DNA of 64,000 nt from Fulvitalea axinellae. Lineage in GTDB: Bacteria > Bacteroidota > Bacteroidia > Cytophagales > Cyclobacteriaceae. The notes beneath the pieces were generated by a model. The model did no database searches, was not told the DNA's origin, and was given only the letters and a program-made list of their open reading frames with translations. A program made the translations under genes and the position numbers. Shown here one piece after another: positions 1 to 10,096 of the stretch (its first letter is position 1; the number at the start of each line of letters is the position of its first letter). Where the stretch lies: NCBI RefSeq assembly GCF_036492835.1, contig NZ_AP025314.1:62001-126000 (forward strand), written 5' to 3'.

Positions 1-354
1 CCTGTCACGCTCGCCAAACAAGTCTTTACAAACAGGGACCGGTCGACCGCGGAACAATGGCTGGTTACCAACGGGGAGAACATGGCTTTCGAGGATATCG
101 TAGCGATCTACCAAAAACGGTGGAAAGTCGAGGAGTTCCATAAGTCGCTCAAGCAAAACACGATGTTAGGCAAGTCTCCCACAAAGATGGAGATTACCCA
201 ATTGAACCACATCTTCGCTTCCATGATCGCCTACATAAAACTGGAAAAACTGAAGGTTAAGGAGAAGCTGAATCACTTTGCGATAAAATCAAAATTGTAT
301 TTGAAGATGATAAAGGCTGCCATGGAAGAACTTGACGCCTTGCGGTCGGCCTGA
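1..354 (+). CDS. IS4-type transposase, C-terminal part (cut by window edge)
   Basis: The reading frame is open from base 1, so the gene starts left of the window; the first internal ATG is at 82. About 117 residues are visible. The segment YQKRWKVEEFHKSLK carries the Y-(2)-R-(3)-E-(6)-K signature of IS4-superfamily DDE transposases, in which the Glu is the third catalytic carboxylate. The two catalytic Asp residues would lie outside the window, so integrity cannot be judged. It differs in sequence from the IS4-type transposase at 30106-31197. A 9-bp hairpin follows the stop codon. Confidence 0.85.
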   Translation, partial: PVTLAKQVFTNRDRSTAEQWLVTNGENMAFEDIVAIYQKRWKVEEFHKSLKQNTMLGKSPTKMEITQLNHIFASMIAYIKLEKLKVKEKLNHFAIKSKLYLKMIKAAMEELDALRSA

Positions 355-372
355 AATATATTCATTAAGAAT

Positions 373-397
373 CGCTCTCCCAAATGCAGGGAGAGCG
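373..397. repeat. Perfect hairpin after the partial transposase, probably near the IS end
   Basis: CGCTCTCCC (373-381) and GGGAGAGCG (389-397) are perfect inverted arms around a 7-nt loop, 19 bp after the transposase stop codon. No T-run follows, so a terminator is unlikely. Subterminal palindromes are common at IS ends, and the element probably ends near 405. The partner end lies outside the window, so this cannot be tested here. Confidence 0.4.
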
Positions 398-852
398 AAA
401 GTTCAGTTACATAAAAAACAAAACCAATTCACATGATCCTTTTTTCGTTTTGTTATCTCTCTTCACACCTCCTCTGTTTTTAACCGCAAAGGCTCACGGC
501 ATTTCGGTAATCAAGCTATCGAACATTCACCTACCCTCTGTGTGGATTTATAAATGTAAACACCTTCAATAATTTCAAAGTACATCTGGAAAATACGTTC
601 ATCGTTTTCTGGCTATTTTTATCGGTTTTTTACGTTCGTTGAAGTCCGGAAATCTGAAAACATGACATAAAATGAATGTTAAAATGAGAGTGTAAAAAGA
701 GTGGACACAAATAGGTGTTTATCCGGATCCCTTCTTTACATTTTGCCTGACACACGCTTCCGCACACATTTTACACGGGCTTTTTGGCCCTTAGGCACAC
801 AACTGTTTATCGTTTTTTCACTCATTGAGGCGCGGAACAAAACCTGTTTTAT
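398..852. other. Intergenic stretch with no recognised gene
   Basis: About 450 bp between the transposase remnant and the GH85 gene. Short open frames exist on the plus strand, but their translations are low-complexity and show no domain. I see no clear terminator or RNA gene. The promoter of the glycosidase is presumably here, but no convincing Bacteroidota TTTG / TAnnTTTG pair was found. Confidence 0.5.
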
Positions 853-3800
853 ATGCGCCTTGCCAACCACATTAAAATGGTAAACAACATCTACCCCACT
901 CCGTTGCGGACACTGGTTCCGCTAACGATTTTCGTCTTGGCGCTATTGGTTCACCCACTCAGCGCCCAAGTTGAGCACCCCGGTACCGTAGCGTTCTCGT
1001 TTAGCCCGACAGCTTCGGATTATATCGGAAACTGGAGCCCGAACAGTAATTCCGCTGACCGATATCTTGTGTCCAAAGTTCCGTTGGCGCCCCGTTTCAG
1101 CTTTTCCGCTTCGCAAACCAACTCTTCTCTTCCGCATGCCAAGCAGATGGGATTTTGGAACGGAATGAGTAACAAAGCGCGGAACAGTGGTGATTTCGCC
1201 CAAAACAACCCCCATTATTGGCAGTATTTGGATTCTTGGTTTTATTGGAACGGCGGGGATGCAAGAGTCCATATCCCTTCGGCAGCTTATATTGACGCCG
1301 GCCACCGCAACGGTACCAAAGTGATGGCAGGTTGCACCTTCGCCGATCCGACATCCCCGAATAACTCCAAGTTTCAGGAGATGATCGCGAAGAATCAGGA
1401 CGGCACCTACAAGCACGCCCGCAGAATGGTGGAAATGGCCGAATACTACGGCTTCGACGGTTTTGCGTTTAATATCGAAGTGACCTCGTATCCCAGCAAC
1501 GTGGCCGTGCAGACTCGAGGTTTGTTTCAGGAAATGACAAAAATAGCGAGGCAGGAAAAAGGGATGGCCAATTTCGAACTGCTTTACTATTATGTCCACT
1601 ATAACTCCGGAGGCCGGAATTTCTGGATCAAACAGGTGGATTCGGGTAACGACAAATGGCTGGAAGAGAATGGAAAGACTACCTTCACGCAGGCGTTTAT
1701 CAATTATGAGTGGACCGCTTCTACGCTTAACAGTTCCGCCAATTATGTGACGAATAATTTTCCTTCGGGGAAAAATGATCCTTACAAACGCGTATTCGCC
1801 GGGCTGAATATGCCCGCCACCGAGCGAGGCGATGCCCGGCATCCGTGGAAAGATTTGAACAATAACCCGACATCCATCGCGATGTGGGGTGGCGCGCGGG
1901 GCGCACGAGGCATAACCCCCGCCGAGCTGAAGGCCAGCTATTACGCCAATACGATGAATCTGTGGACCGGACCTCACGGTAACCCCAGCACGCCGGGAAC
2001 CCCTTCCCAATCTTCTGGAAAAACGAAAAGAATCGCCGGAATGGCGTCGCATGTGACGGCCAAATCGGCAATAGACTCATATCCGCTTGTCACGAATTTC
2101 AATGAGGGTTGCGGTAATTTTTTCGCCAAAGAAGGAGAGATAAAAAATCAGGCTCCTTGGGGAGATGTCAGCATTCAGGACAAGGTTCCTACATGGCGAT
2201 GGTGGTGGAGCCAAGGTGGGCTTGACGCCTCTATCGACTTTTCGGAAGCTTACGAGGGAGGAAGTTGTCTTTTGGTCAAAGGAGATCCGGGAACGGGTGA
2301 CAATCTGTTACGGCTTTTCAAAACGAAGCTTCCGGTAAGCGCTCAGACGGAACTGGAGGTTACCTACAAAGTGAAAAACGCTTCGGCGGGAAGTCCTTCG
2401 AATCTGGAAGCTTCTTTGGCTTTCGAAAATGGCTCCTCACTAAGTTCGTTCACGTCCATTCCCATAGGCGTTACGGATCAGGAAGGTTGGAATACCAAAA
2501 CGATTGACCTTTCCGCTTACAGCGGGCAGACTATCGCCGTTTTGGGTCTGAATTTCACGTCTTCGGCAGGGAGTTCTGGTTATGAAATCCGTATCGGGGG
2601 AATTTCCCTTACCAACGGCCCGGTACCGGTGCCCGATATGGCCATCAATATCAACACGGCCCAACTGCAGGCTGCGGGGAGAACTATTTCGGGCGAAATC
2701 ACTTGGGATATTCCCGGAAACCCGATGTACAACGAAGACGCCGATGTGGAGTATTTCGAGGTATACCAAATGAGCGACCAACCCGTCGATTCCGTTTTTC
2801 TGGGACGCACACTGTCCAGAGGACTGGTTTTTAACGGTATAGAAAGAAGTACCGGCGACGGTGATATGACATTCAAGGTAGTATCGGTTGGCAAAGATCA
2901 CCGTACTGTCAGTCAATCGGTTTCGCAGGCTGTGGCTTATGAGCCGCTTCCCGGTGTGTCGTTCGATTTTTCCGATAAAATCAATCTGGGTACGGCTCTG
3001 GATGCCGATTGCGAAGCGACATATGCGGATAGTTATCAATGGACTTTTGAAGACGGAGTTCCGGCGACAAGCGCACTGAAAAATCCGGGGCCCGTAATGT
3101 TCCAGAGCGTGGGCAGAAAAGCGGTGACTTTGACCGTAAGCAATGTCAATGGTTCCAGAACGATTGAGACGGAAGTCATCGTGGCGGACGCGAGCCTAAA
3201 CTTAGCCCTGAACCAACCGAGTTTCCGGTCTAGCGTGGGAGATTACAAAGGGGCGGAAAGGGGTAATGACGGGTCAGGGTCCAATATGTTCTGCGGACGA
3301 AGCAGTCACTTATACCCAAATATTCAGCCTTGGTGGATGGTTGACCTTGGTGCCCAAGTGAAGATCAGCCAGATAAAAGCGTTTAAGCAAACGACACAGG
3401 GCGCCACGCCTATTGACGATTACCACATTATCGTTTCCAAGACCCCGTTTGTTTCCGAAAACAGGCAAACGGCCGAGCAAGATGCCGGAATCACTTATAA
3501 CCACCGAGATCAGGGTCAGATGCAAAGTCCTTCGGTCTATGACCTGTCATCGTCTGAAGTGGTGGGCCGGTATGTTCGCGTTCAGTTCCATGATAACCGT
3601 AGCACGTCCAACAGCAATACCGTTAGGCTGATATTCTCGGAACTGGAGATTTACGGCGAATACGTGCCCGAAGGGCCTGTTCCTCTGGATGCGACGGTTA
3701 CACTTGACGACAACGATTTGACTGTAGGCGAGACGGCGAATGTCACTGTTACCTTTACCGAATCAGTGACAGGTTTTGGAAACGAAGACCTTAGCTTCAG

Positions 3801-4800
3801 CAACGGGACGCTTTCCAATATGACTGGTAACGGCGTCACTTTCCAAGGCGTATTCACTCCTGCGGAGAATTTGGACGAGCCGTCGAACACCATTACGTTG
3901 GACCTTTCCGGAGTGACTGATTCCGAAGGAGAACCCGGTAGCGGTACGGTGAGTTCAGAGCCGTTTTCGATCAAAACGGTTCCCGGCAACGAGCCTGTGG
4001 AAATTACCCTAAACCCTGTAGCCGACACTTACGCTTACGGAAAGCACATGAATAACAATTACGGCACGGAACAGGAGACCTTGGTGAAAGAGGGAGGTAC
4101 GATACCGTATGTCCGCCGAAGCTATTTTAAGTTTGATCTGGGCCAGATACCCCAAGACGCTCAGATTCTTGACGCTACGGTAAGTTTCACAGTTAGCGGA
4201 GCCAACAGTGTAGCCTTGTCCACGGATTTTGCGCTGAGCCATGTGACTAACGATAGCTGGACAGAAACAGGACTCACTTGGAGCAATATGCCGTCACGCG
4301 GCGCTTTGCTGGAGGACATAACAGGACAAGCCTCGGGAAGTAAAATCAGCGTAAACGTAACGAATCAGGCGGTAGCGGACCTTGCGGACGGATTTCTATC
4401 TATGGAAATGCGGTCTAACACCAAAGGCCCGGCGTTCCTATGGTTGCATACGCGCGAGGCCTCCGATCCCGCTTCACGCCCAGAGTTAAAACTTTCCGTT
4501 GTCATGTCTGGTAGCGTGGCCCAAAGAAGTGGAGAGTCTCGTGACAGTGATGATGTACCGTATCAGGCTGGGAACGTAAACGTATCACCCAATCCCGTAT
4601 CAGGATTATTGACTGTTGTCGCACCGGAATCAATATCTTACGTGGATATTTTGTCCCTTTCCGGGCAGATGATAAAAACCGTCAAAGCTTCGGGTACGGA
4701 GGTAGCTGTGGATGTTTCAAAGTATCCGAAAGGCGTTTACCTGATTAGGGTGGTTACGGAAGAAGCGGGGATGTCCGTGCGGAGGATCATTAAGGAATAA
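853..4800 (+). CDS. Secreted GH85 endo-beta-N-acetylglucosaminidase with C-terminal T9SS sorting domain
   Basis: This 1315-residue secreted enzyme should cut between the two core GlcNAc residues of N-glycans. A signal peptide ends near LVHPLSA-Q; ATG 877 gives a more typical leader than ATG 853 and is an alternative start. The GH85 domain covers roughly residues 50-440. FDGFAFNIEV holds the catalytic pair N207 and E209, matching the Asn/Glu pair of GH85 substrate-assisted catalysis. A beta-sandwich, a PKD-like domain (about 700-775), an F5/8 type C (discoidin) domain (about 780-935), an Ig-like segment (940-1050), a DNRLRE/CBM96-like domain (1055-1215) and a Por secretion tail (about 1240-1315, VSPNPVSGLL to the end) follow. 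The enzyme is therefore probably exported by type IX secretion and surface-anchored or released. It may feed glycans to the SusC/D pair at 10146-15537, but it is not in that operon. Confidence 0.9.
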   Translation: MRLANHIKMVNNIYPTPLRTLVPLTIFVLALLVHPLSAQVEHPGTVAFSFSPTASDYIGNWSPNSNSADRYLVSKVPLAPRFSFSASQTNSSLPHAKQMGFWNGMSNKARNSGDFAQNNPHYWQYLDSWFYWNGGDARVHIPSAAYIDAGHRNGTKVMAGCTFADPTSPNNSKFQEMIAKNQDGTYKHARRMVEMAEYYGFDGFAFNIEVTSYPSNVAVQTRGLFQEMTKIARQEKGMANFELLYYYVHYNSGGRNFWIKQVDSGNDKWLEENGKTTFTQAFINYEWTASTLNSSANYVTNNFPSGKNDPYKRVFAGLNMPATERGDARHPWKDLNNNPTSIAMWGGARGARGITPAELKASYYANTMNLWTGPHGNPSTPGTPSQSSGKTKRIAGMASHVTAKSAIDSYPLVTNFNEGCGNFFAKEGEIKNQAPWGDVSIQDKVPTWRWWWSQGGLDASIDFSEAYEGGSCLLVKGDPGTGDNLLRLFKTKLPVSAQTELEVTYKVKNASAGSPSNLEASLAFENGSSLSSFTSIPIGVTDQEGWNTKTIDLSAYSGQTIAVLGLNFTSSAGSSGYEIRIGGISLTNGPVPVPDMAININTAQLQAAGRTISGEITWDIPGNPMYNEDADVEYFEVYQMSDQPVDSVFLGRTLSRGLVFNGIERSTGDGDMTFKVVSVGKDHRTVSQSVSQAVAYEPLPGVSFDFSDKINLGTALDADCEATYADSYQWTFEDGVPATSALKNPGPVMFQSVGRKAVTLTVSNVNGSRTIETEVIVADASLNLALNQPSFRSSVGDYKGAERGNDGSGSNMFCGRSSHLYPNIQPWWMVDLGAQVKISQIKAFKQTTQGATPIDDYHIIVSKTPFVSENRQTAEQDAGITYNHRDQGQMQSPSVYDLSSSEVVGRYVRVQFHDNRSTSNSNTVRLIFSELEIYGEYVPEGPVPLDATVTLDDNDLTVGETANVTVTFTESVTGFGNEDLSFSNGTLSNMTGNGVTFQGVFTPAENLDEPSNTITLDLSGVTDSEGEPGSGTVSSEPFSIKTVPGNEPVEITLNPVADTYAYGKHMNNNYGTEQETLVKEGGTIPYVRRSYFKFDLGQIPQDAQILDATVSFTVSGANSVALSTDFALSHVTNDSWTETGLTWSNMPSRGALLEDITGQASGSKISVNVTNQAVADLADGFLSMEMRSNTKGPAFLWLHTREASDPASRPELKLSVVMSGSVAQRSGESRDSDDVPYQAGNVNVSPNPVSGLLTVVAPESISYVDILSLSGQMIKTVKASGTEVAVDVSKYPKGVYLIRVVTEEAGMSVRRIIKE

Positions 4801-4828
4801 AAAGAGAATTGATAATTAAATATATGAA

Positions 4829-4854
4829 AGGGCGCAATATATTGCGCCCTTTTT
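4829..4854 (+). terminator. Intrinsic terminator of the GH85 gene
   Basis: AGGGCGCAAT and ATTGCGCCCT form a perfect 10-bp stem with a 2-nt centre, followed by TTTT. It starts 28 bp after the stop codon. Confidence 0.9.
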
Positions 4855-5028
4855 CCGGCAGTTGCCTTGACATAGCCGTTTCCCTCATCATTTTGTCTTC
4901 AGATTCCAAAGTCGCTCATAATCTGAATTTTAAAATCTCCTAATTTTTTAGTCTATTTTAACATTCTTTCCTTGTCTTGGTGTTTGATATGTCATATTTT
5001 GACTTTTATAAACCTAAACTTTAGTCAT

Positions 5029-7848
5029 ATGAAGAGCATTTTTAAAACTTTATTTTTATTGCTTATAGGGTTTTCATCCTATGGACAGCGGTTTTCTGAA
5101 GCCGATAGGCTTCCGGATTATGATCGGGTACGGAAGGGCGTACTCGAAAACGGCATGACGTACTATCTGTACAGCTCAGACGTGGTCAAAAACGCGGCGA
5201 GTTTCTACATTATCCAAAACGTGGGGTCGGTTTTGGAAAATGACGACCAACAGGGGCTCGCTCACTTTTTGGAGCATATGGCCTTCAACGGAACCGAACA
5301 TTTCGAGGGAAAAGGCATTCTGAACACTCTTCAAAAACACGGGGTGGTTTTCGGTAAGGAGATCAACGCCTACACCAGCTTTGACGAGACCGTATACAAC
5401 ATGGACAAAGTGCCGATGAATAAGCCCGGCTTGTTGGACACTTGCCTTTTGGTCTTGCACGATTGGTCAAATTACCTGCTACTCACCGACGAGGAAATCG
5501 ATGCCGAGCGCGGCGTAATCCGCGAAGAGTGGCGGACGCGCCAAAGCGGCGGCATGCGGGTGTGGGAGAAGCTGTTGCCCAACTCGCACAATGATTCGAA
5601 GTACGCTGTCCGTTTGCCAATCGGAAAGATGGATGTGGTGAACAACTTCAAGTACAAGGCCCTGCGCGATTTTTATCATGACTGGTACCGCACCGATTTG
5701 CAGGCCATAGCCGTGGTGGGCGATATCGACATTGATGCTGTGGAGAAAAAAATCAAGGAGAAGTTTTCGAAAATCCCTGCGGTGAAAAATCCCCGGAAAC
5801 GCTTTTTGGTGGATATTCCGGGCAACGAAGGCCTGCGCTACAAAATGGCGATGGACAAGGAAGTGGCCACTTCCAGAATCTCTTTCCAGATCCGCCACCC
5901 GAGGCCGGCAAAAGACGAGACTTACGGAGATTTCCGCACAGGAATTTTGGAAGGAATGGCAACGTCCATGATTTCTGCCCGGATGCGGGAAATCAGCCAA
6001 AAGCCAGACTCTCCATTTTTGTACGCCGGCGTATGGTACGGCAAAATGACCCGGACAAGCAACGCCTTGAGTCTGAGCGTTTCGCCGAAGCCGGGCAAAC
6101 AGCACGAGGCTTTCGAAATGGCGGTAAAAGAGCTGAACCGCGCCGTGAAGTTCGGTTATACCCAAAGCGAATTGGAACGCTCCAAAGCCAATTATATCAG
6201 CTCTTATGAGACAATGCTCAAGAAGCTGGACGATATTTCGCACAGGCAGGTGATCGGTTGGATCAAGCGCAATTACCTTGACAACGAGGTGATTTCCGAT
6301 CCGGCAAAAGAATATGAGGCGCTGAAGCAGGTATTTGAGACTTTGAAACCTGAAGACCTTCACGCCACAATCAAGCGCCTTTACATAAAGGATAACCGCA
6401 GCCTTAGCGTTACGGGCGTAGACGGACGCAAGAACTTGGACGAAGCCACGGCCCGTAAGATGTTGGCCAAAGCCGAATCCGGCGAGGGTTTGGTAGCCTA
6501 TACCGAAAATATGGCGGGCAAAACGCTGATGGACGGTTTGGAAGTGAAGCCGGGCACGGTGGTTTCTGTGGAGAAAAACGACAAGATCGGCTCCACCACT
6601 TTCAAGCTTAGCAATGGCGTGAAAGTCCATCACAAATTCGTGGACAAGCAAAAGAACTCGGTTAAGCTTAGCGCCGTCAGCTTTGGCGGTACCTCGCTGC
6701 TTCCGGTTAGCGATTTGCCGTCTGCGTCCATGACCATAAATACGGCGAATTTTTCCGGCTTGGGAGAATACAACGCTACCGACCTGAAGAAAGTCTTGGC
6801 CGGCAAGCGAGCTTCGGCCGGTGTTTCCTTGGGTGGTCTGAACGAGAGCGCTTGGGGATCGGCGGTAACCAAAGATGTTGAGACTATGCTTCAGCTTCTG
6901 CACTTGCGTTTTGTGAAGCCCCGCTTCGCTAAAGAAGGTTACGAAGTGCTGAAAAGCAATCTTTCGAACTACCTTACCCGCAAAGCCGGCGATGTGAATA
7001 TGCAGAAAGGCGATAGTCTGACCGTTGCGCTTTACGGCCCGAACCACCCTAGGCGCAGGATTTTTGACGAAGGCTATATCAAGGACATCTCTTTCGACCG
7101 TATGAAAGAAATCTACAGCGAGCGTTTCGCGGACGCTTCGGATTTTGAATTCTTTATCATAGGAGATGTGAAAGAGGAAGCGCTCAAACCGCTTTTGGCT
7201 AAATACGTCGCCAGCCTCCCTACCAAAGGGACGGAGGAAATGTGGAAAGACAACAGTTCCGAATGGCTTAGCGACCGTATAGAGCGGGATATTTATCTGA
7301 AAATGGAGAACCCGAAAGCCACGGTGCGTACGCAGTTCAAAAACAAGGTGAAGTACAATCTCCAAAACCGCACGATGATGCGCGCCTTGGGCGATATCCT
7401 TCGTTTGCGATACACCGAGGCCATTCGCGAGAAGGAAGGCGGTACTTATGGTGCCCGTGTTAGCGCTTCACTCGGCCAGCGCCCGAAGCAGATAGCTTAC
7501 CTTTCGGTGTCGTTTGACTGTGATCCTGAGAAAGTTGATCGCCTGAAGGAAATCGTTGTGGAGGAAATCGAGAAGATCAAAAACGGCGAAATCAAGCAGG
7601 AAGACATCGACAAAACCACGGCCAATTACCTGAAAGAGAGAAAAGACGCCAAGAACAATAATTCATACGAAATGAGCGTTTTGAAAAACTACTTCAGGGA
7701 AGGCTATGATATGAACGATCCGAAAAACTTCGAGGATATCGTAGCGTCGGTAACGGCGAAGAACCTGCAGAAGTTCACCAAAAAATTGTTGAAAGGCGCG
7801 GACAGCTACGAGATAGTTTTCCGCCCGAAGGCTAAGGAAGTACAGTAA
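5029..7848 (+). CDS. M16 (insulinase/pitrilysin) family zinc metallopeptidase, exported
   Basis: A 939-residue protein counted from ATG 5029, which gives a clean signal peptide (MKSIFKTLFLLLIGFSSYG-Q); the upstream ATG at 4972 would place the hydrophobic core too far in. The inverted zinc motif HFLEH is at residues 79-83, and the acidic stretch DAERGVIREEW about 75 residues later supplies the third ligand. The architecture is two tandem M16 units: an active N-terminal half (about 30-250) and a C-terminal half (about 540-900) without HxxEH, as expected for the pseudo-catalytic partner. Substrates are probably peptides in the periplasm. It is monocistronic between terminators at 4829 and 7873. 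Confidence 0.92.
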   Translation: MKSIFKTLFLLLIGFSSYGQRFSEADRLPDYDRVRKGVLENGMTYYLYSSDVVKNAASFYIIQNVGSVLENDDQQGLAHFLEHMAFNGTEHFEGKGILNTLQKHGVVFGKEINAYTSFDETVYNMDKVPMNKPGLLDTCLLVLHDWSNYLLLTDEEIDAERGVIREEWRTRQSGGMRVWEKLLPNSHNDSKYAVRLPIGKMDVVNNFKYKALRDFYHDWYRTDLQAIAVVGDIDIDAVEKKIKEKFSKIPAVKNPRKRFLVDIPGNEGLRYKMAMDKEVATSRISFQIRHPRPAKDETYGDFRTGILEGMATSMISARMREISQKPDSPFLYAGVWYGKMTRTSNALSLSVSPKPGKQHEAFEMAVKELNRAVKFGYTQSELERSKANYISSYETMLKKLDDISHRQVIGWIKRNYLDNEVISDPAKEYEALKQVFETLKPEDLHATIKRLYIKDNRSLSVTGVDGRKNLDEATARKMLAKAESGEGLVAYTENMAGKTLMDGLEVKPGTVVSVEKNDKIGSTTFKLSNGVKVHHKFVDKQKNSVKLSAVSFGGTSLLPVSDLPSASMTINTANFSGLGEYNATDLKKVLAGKRASAGVSLGGLNESAWGSAVTKDVETMLQLLHLRFVKPRFAKEGYEVLKSNLSNYLTRKAGDVNMQKGDSLTVALYGPNHPRRRIFDEGYIKDISFDRMKEIYSERFADASDFEFFIIGDVKEEALKPLLAKYVASLPTKGTEEMWKDNSSEWLSDRIERDIYLKMENPKATVRTQFKNKVKYNLQNRTMMRALGDILRLRYTEAIREKEGGTYGARVSASLGQRPKQIAYLSVSFDCDPEKVDRLKEIVVEEIEKIKNGEIKQEDIDKTTANYLKERKDAKNNNSYEMSVLKNYFREGYDMNDPKNFEDIVASVTAKNLQKFTKKLLKGADSYEIVFRPKAKEVQ

Positions 7849-7872
7849 ACACTCTCATATAGATTTAATTCG

Positions 7873-7911
7873 GGGAGGCCGGTCCGTTACGGGATTGGCC
7901 TCCCTTTTTTT
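7873..7911 (+). terminator. Intrinsic terminator of the M16 peptidase gene
   Basis: GGGAGGCC (7873-7880) pairs with GGCCTCCC (7897-7904), followed by seven T. Confidence 0.92.
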
Positions 7912-8130
7912 GGTAATACGACAAGCTCGGTCAAGATGAAATTTTTTAGGTTCCCTAAATTCGAGCATCACGTATCTTTCTGTTTACAAGCCTCGGGTAG
8001 TTAGCCGTATCCGGGTTTAAATTCCTTATCTCTTTTAAAATTTACCGTTTTGTGCTTTATTGTGCCATCGCACTTGTCGTTTTGTATAAGGTTTTTGGTC
8101 TTTTTGCGGGCTAAATGTTTTTTTGATTCT

Positions 8131-8724
8131 ATGAAAAGTATCTCTTCCATTGATCTGAGAGCGGAATATGAATCGGTGTATTCCGATTACTACGAGAGGT
8201 TGTGCGCCTACGCTTTTCGCCGTCTGAAAGATGAGGAAGAGGCCAAGGAAATCGTGCTCGATCTGTTCGCCGATCTTTGGGAGGATTTGGGCTTGCTGAC
8301 CCGTTGCGAGAATATCAAAGCGTATCTTTTTCGGGCGGTGCATCACAGGTCGTTGAACAGAATAGAGCGACTGGGGGTCAGAAAACGCTACCGCGACTGG
8401 TTTTCGGTTACGGCCGATCGCTCACGGCGCTACGTGGACGACCAAGTGCAATACGCCGAGCTGGAAAGGGAAATGACTACGGCTCTGGACGCTTTGCCGG
8501 ATAAATGCAGACAGGTTTTTGAGTTGGGCAAACTCTCCGGGCTCAAATACAGGGAGATCGCCGATATTATGGGGATTTCCCCGAAAACGGTTGAAAACCA
8601 GATGACCAAGGCGCTGAAATCCGTAAGGGGATCTTTGCGCGGAGCGGGTATAGAACTCACGGGATTGGTCTTGTGGCTGGCTGTGGAAGCGCTACGTTAT
8701 ACGGAAGGAATATTCGTTTCTTGA
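8131..8724 (+). CDS. ECF RNA polymerase sigma-70 factor (FecI-like, Bacteroidota type)
   Basis: 197 residues from ATG 8131; an upstream in-frame ATG at 8050 would add a non-conserved 27-residue extension. Region 2 (about residues 10-80, YYERLCAYAFRRLKDEEEAK and the following helix) and region 4 (about 120-180, ALDALPDKCRQVF, then the helix-turn-helix LKYREIADIMGISPKTVENQ) are complete, and there is no extra C-terminal domain. It is followed by a FecR-type anti-sigma gene (163-bp gap) and a SusC/SusD pair. In this arrangement the TonB-dependent transporter, on binding ligand, signals through FecR to release the sigma factor, which then activates the transporter operon. The ligand here is unknown. 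Confidence 0.93.
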   Translation: MKSISSIDLRAEYESVYSDYYERLCAYAFRRLKDEEEAKEIVLDLFADLWEDLGLLTRCENIKAYLFRAVHHRSLNRIERLGVRKRYRDWFSVTADRSRRYVDDQVQYAELEREMTTALDALPDKCRQVFELGKLSGLKYREIADIMGISPKTVENQMTKALKSVRGSLRGAGIELTGLVLWLAVEALRYTEGIFVS

Positions 8725-8887
8725 ATTTTTTCCTTCAATTTCATTTGGTTGATTTTCAGTGTGTTATTTTTTATTCAAAGGCTTGAAACCCAGTTTTTCA
8801 GAGTAGTGTCGTATTTTTTTGTCTTTGTACGTAGGGGTAAAATTTCGTTAACCTGTCAAAGGGTTAAAGAGCAGAGGAATACTGAAT

Positions 8888-10096
8888 ATGATGGATCGGG
8901 AAATAGTGAATTTTTTGAATGGGGAACTTTCCGCGGAGGAAGCTGAAAGATTTAGGTTGTGGTTGGAAGCATCGGAGAAAAACCGTGCGCTCTTTGAATC
9001 GTATCGTTTGGCCGACAAGTCTTCCGAAAGGTTGGCGCACCTCTGGACCCAACGTTTTGACAAAGCCGAAGGACGCCGAATATTGAGTGAAAAAATCGAT
9101 AATAGAAAAGTAAAAAACGTTAGCCGTAAAAAAATCGGAAAGTCCTCTTTTGGAACGATTCGTTTGGCCGTGGCGGCGGGCTTGACTTTGCTGTTTGTGG
9201 CGGGTGTCCTGCTTATTGGGGGCGAAGATATGAGAATATCGCTTACCTACCCGTCGATCAGTTCGTTGGCCGACCGGCAAAAGATTGGTTTCTTGAGCTT
9301 AGTAACGGCGGACGGACATGTTTACGCCTTGGACAGCCTCCACGATGGTTTATCGAAAAAAGGTTTCCGACTTACTGTCCAAGGAAAAGAATGGATTTAC
9401 AAACCCGAACGCAAAATTCGCGATAGCGTAAAGTTACAGCGTTTGGTGTCTCCGCCGGGTGTACGTAGCCGAATAGTGCTGGGCGACGGCACGTCGGTGG
9501 CGCTGAACGGCGGAACGGATTTTTGGTTTCCCGAAGGTTTTGACCGTGAAAAACGGGTTGTATATGTACGTGGAGAAGCTCTTTTCAAAGTGGCGCATGA
9601 TGAGGATCGGCCGTTCGAAGTACGTACGGTACGCTCGAACGTAAGGGTTTTGGGAACCGAGTTTAACGTTTCTTCCTACGATTCCGATTCCGTAACCTCC
9701 ACCACTTTAGTGGAAGGAAGCGTGGCCATTTTCAGGCCCGGGCAGATGTTTTTGCCGGACAAGGCACTCAGAATATCGCCGGGAACCATGGCGACGGTGC
9801 AAAAAGGAAAAATCGTACTCACCTACCCTGACCTTGACCGTATAACGGCTTGGACAAAAGAGGCTTTGGTGTTCCGCCACACGGATTTTCGAGAGATGAT
9901 ACCGAAAATAGAACGCTGGTACGGGATAAAAATCGTAAACGAGGCCCGCAGTCTGGACCGGAAAAGATTTACGGGAACTTTCAGGAAAGAAACGGTGGTG
10001 GAGATGTTGGAGACAATCCGCAAAACCGTGGATTTCCGCTATACATACGACAAGCGAAAACGGCTATTGATTTTGAAGGAAGCAAGCCCGAAATGA
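8888..10096 (+). CDS. FecR-type anti-sigma factor (inner membrane)
   Basis: 402 residues. The short N-terminal cytoplasmic domain (residues 1-90, FLNGELSAEEAERFRLWLE) would bind the ECF sigma factor. One membrane segment lies at about 91-110 (IRLAVAAGLTLLFVAGVLLI). The periplasmic FecR domain spans roughly 190-305 (PPGVRSRIVLGDGTSVALNG, then VLGTEFNVSSY), and the C-terminal DUF4974 domain spans about 325-400, with the STN-like ending typical of Bacteroidota FecR. It presumably receives the signal from the STN domain of the SusC protein encoded next. A second Met at codon 2 (8891) is an equally possible start. The coding end overlaps a terminator hairpin (10082-10124). Confidence 0.93.
   Translation: MMDREIVNFLNGELSAEEAERFRLWLEASEKNRALFESYRLADKSSERLAHLWTQRFDKAEGRRILSEKIDNRKVKNVSRKKIGKSSFGTIRLAVAAGLTLLFVAGVLLIGGEDMRISLTYPSISSLADRQKIGFLSLVTADGHVYALDSLHDGLSKKGFRLTVQGKEWIYKPERKIRDSVKLQRLVSPPGVRSRIVLGDGTSVALNGGTDFWFPEGFDREKRVVYVRGEALFKVAHDEDRPFEVRTVRSNVRVLGTEFNVSSYDSDSVTSTTLVEGSVAIFRPGQMFLPDKALRISPGTMATVQKGKIVLTYPDLDRITAWTKEALVFRHTDFREMIPKIERWYGIKIVNEARSLDRKRFTGTFRKETVVEMLETIRKTVDFRYTYDKRKRLLILKEASPK

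Noticed and set aside
384..572. Possible small gene downstream of the first transposase
   Set aside because: It begins within the hairpin near the presumed IS end and shows no conserved feature.
5479..7365. A 628-codon open frame on the minus strand inside the M16 peptidase gene
   Set aside because: Its translation has no domain, and its frame is a codon-bias shadow of a clearly real gene. Similar shadows occur opposite the GH85, SusC and TrpB genes.
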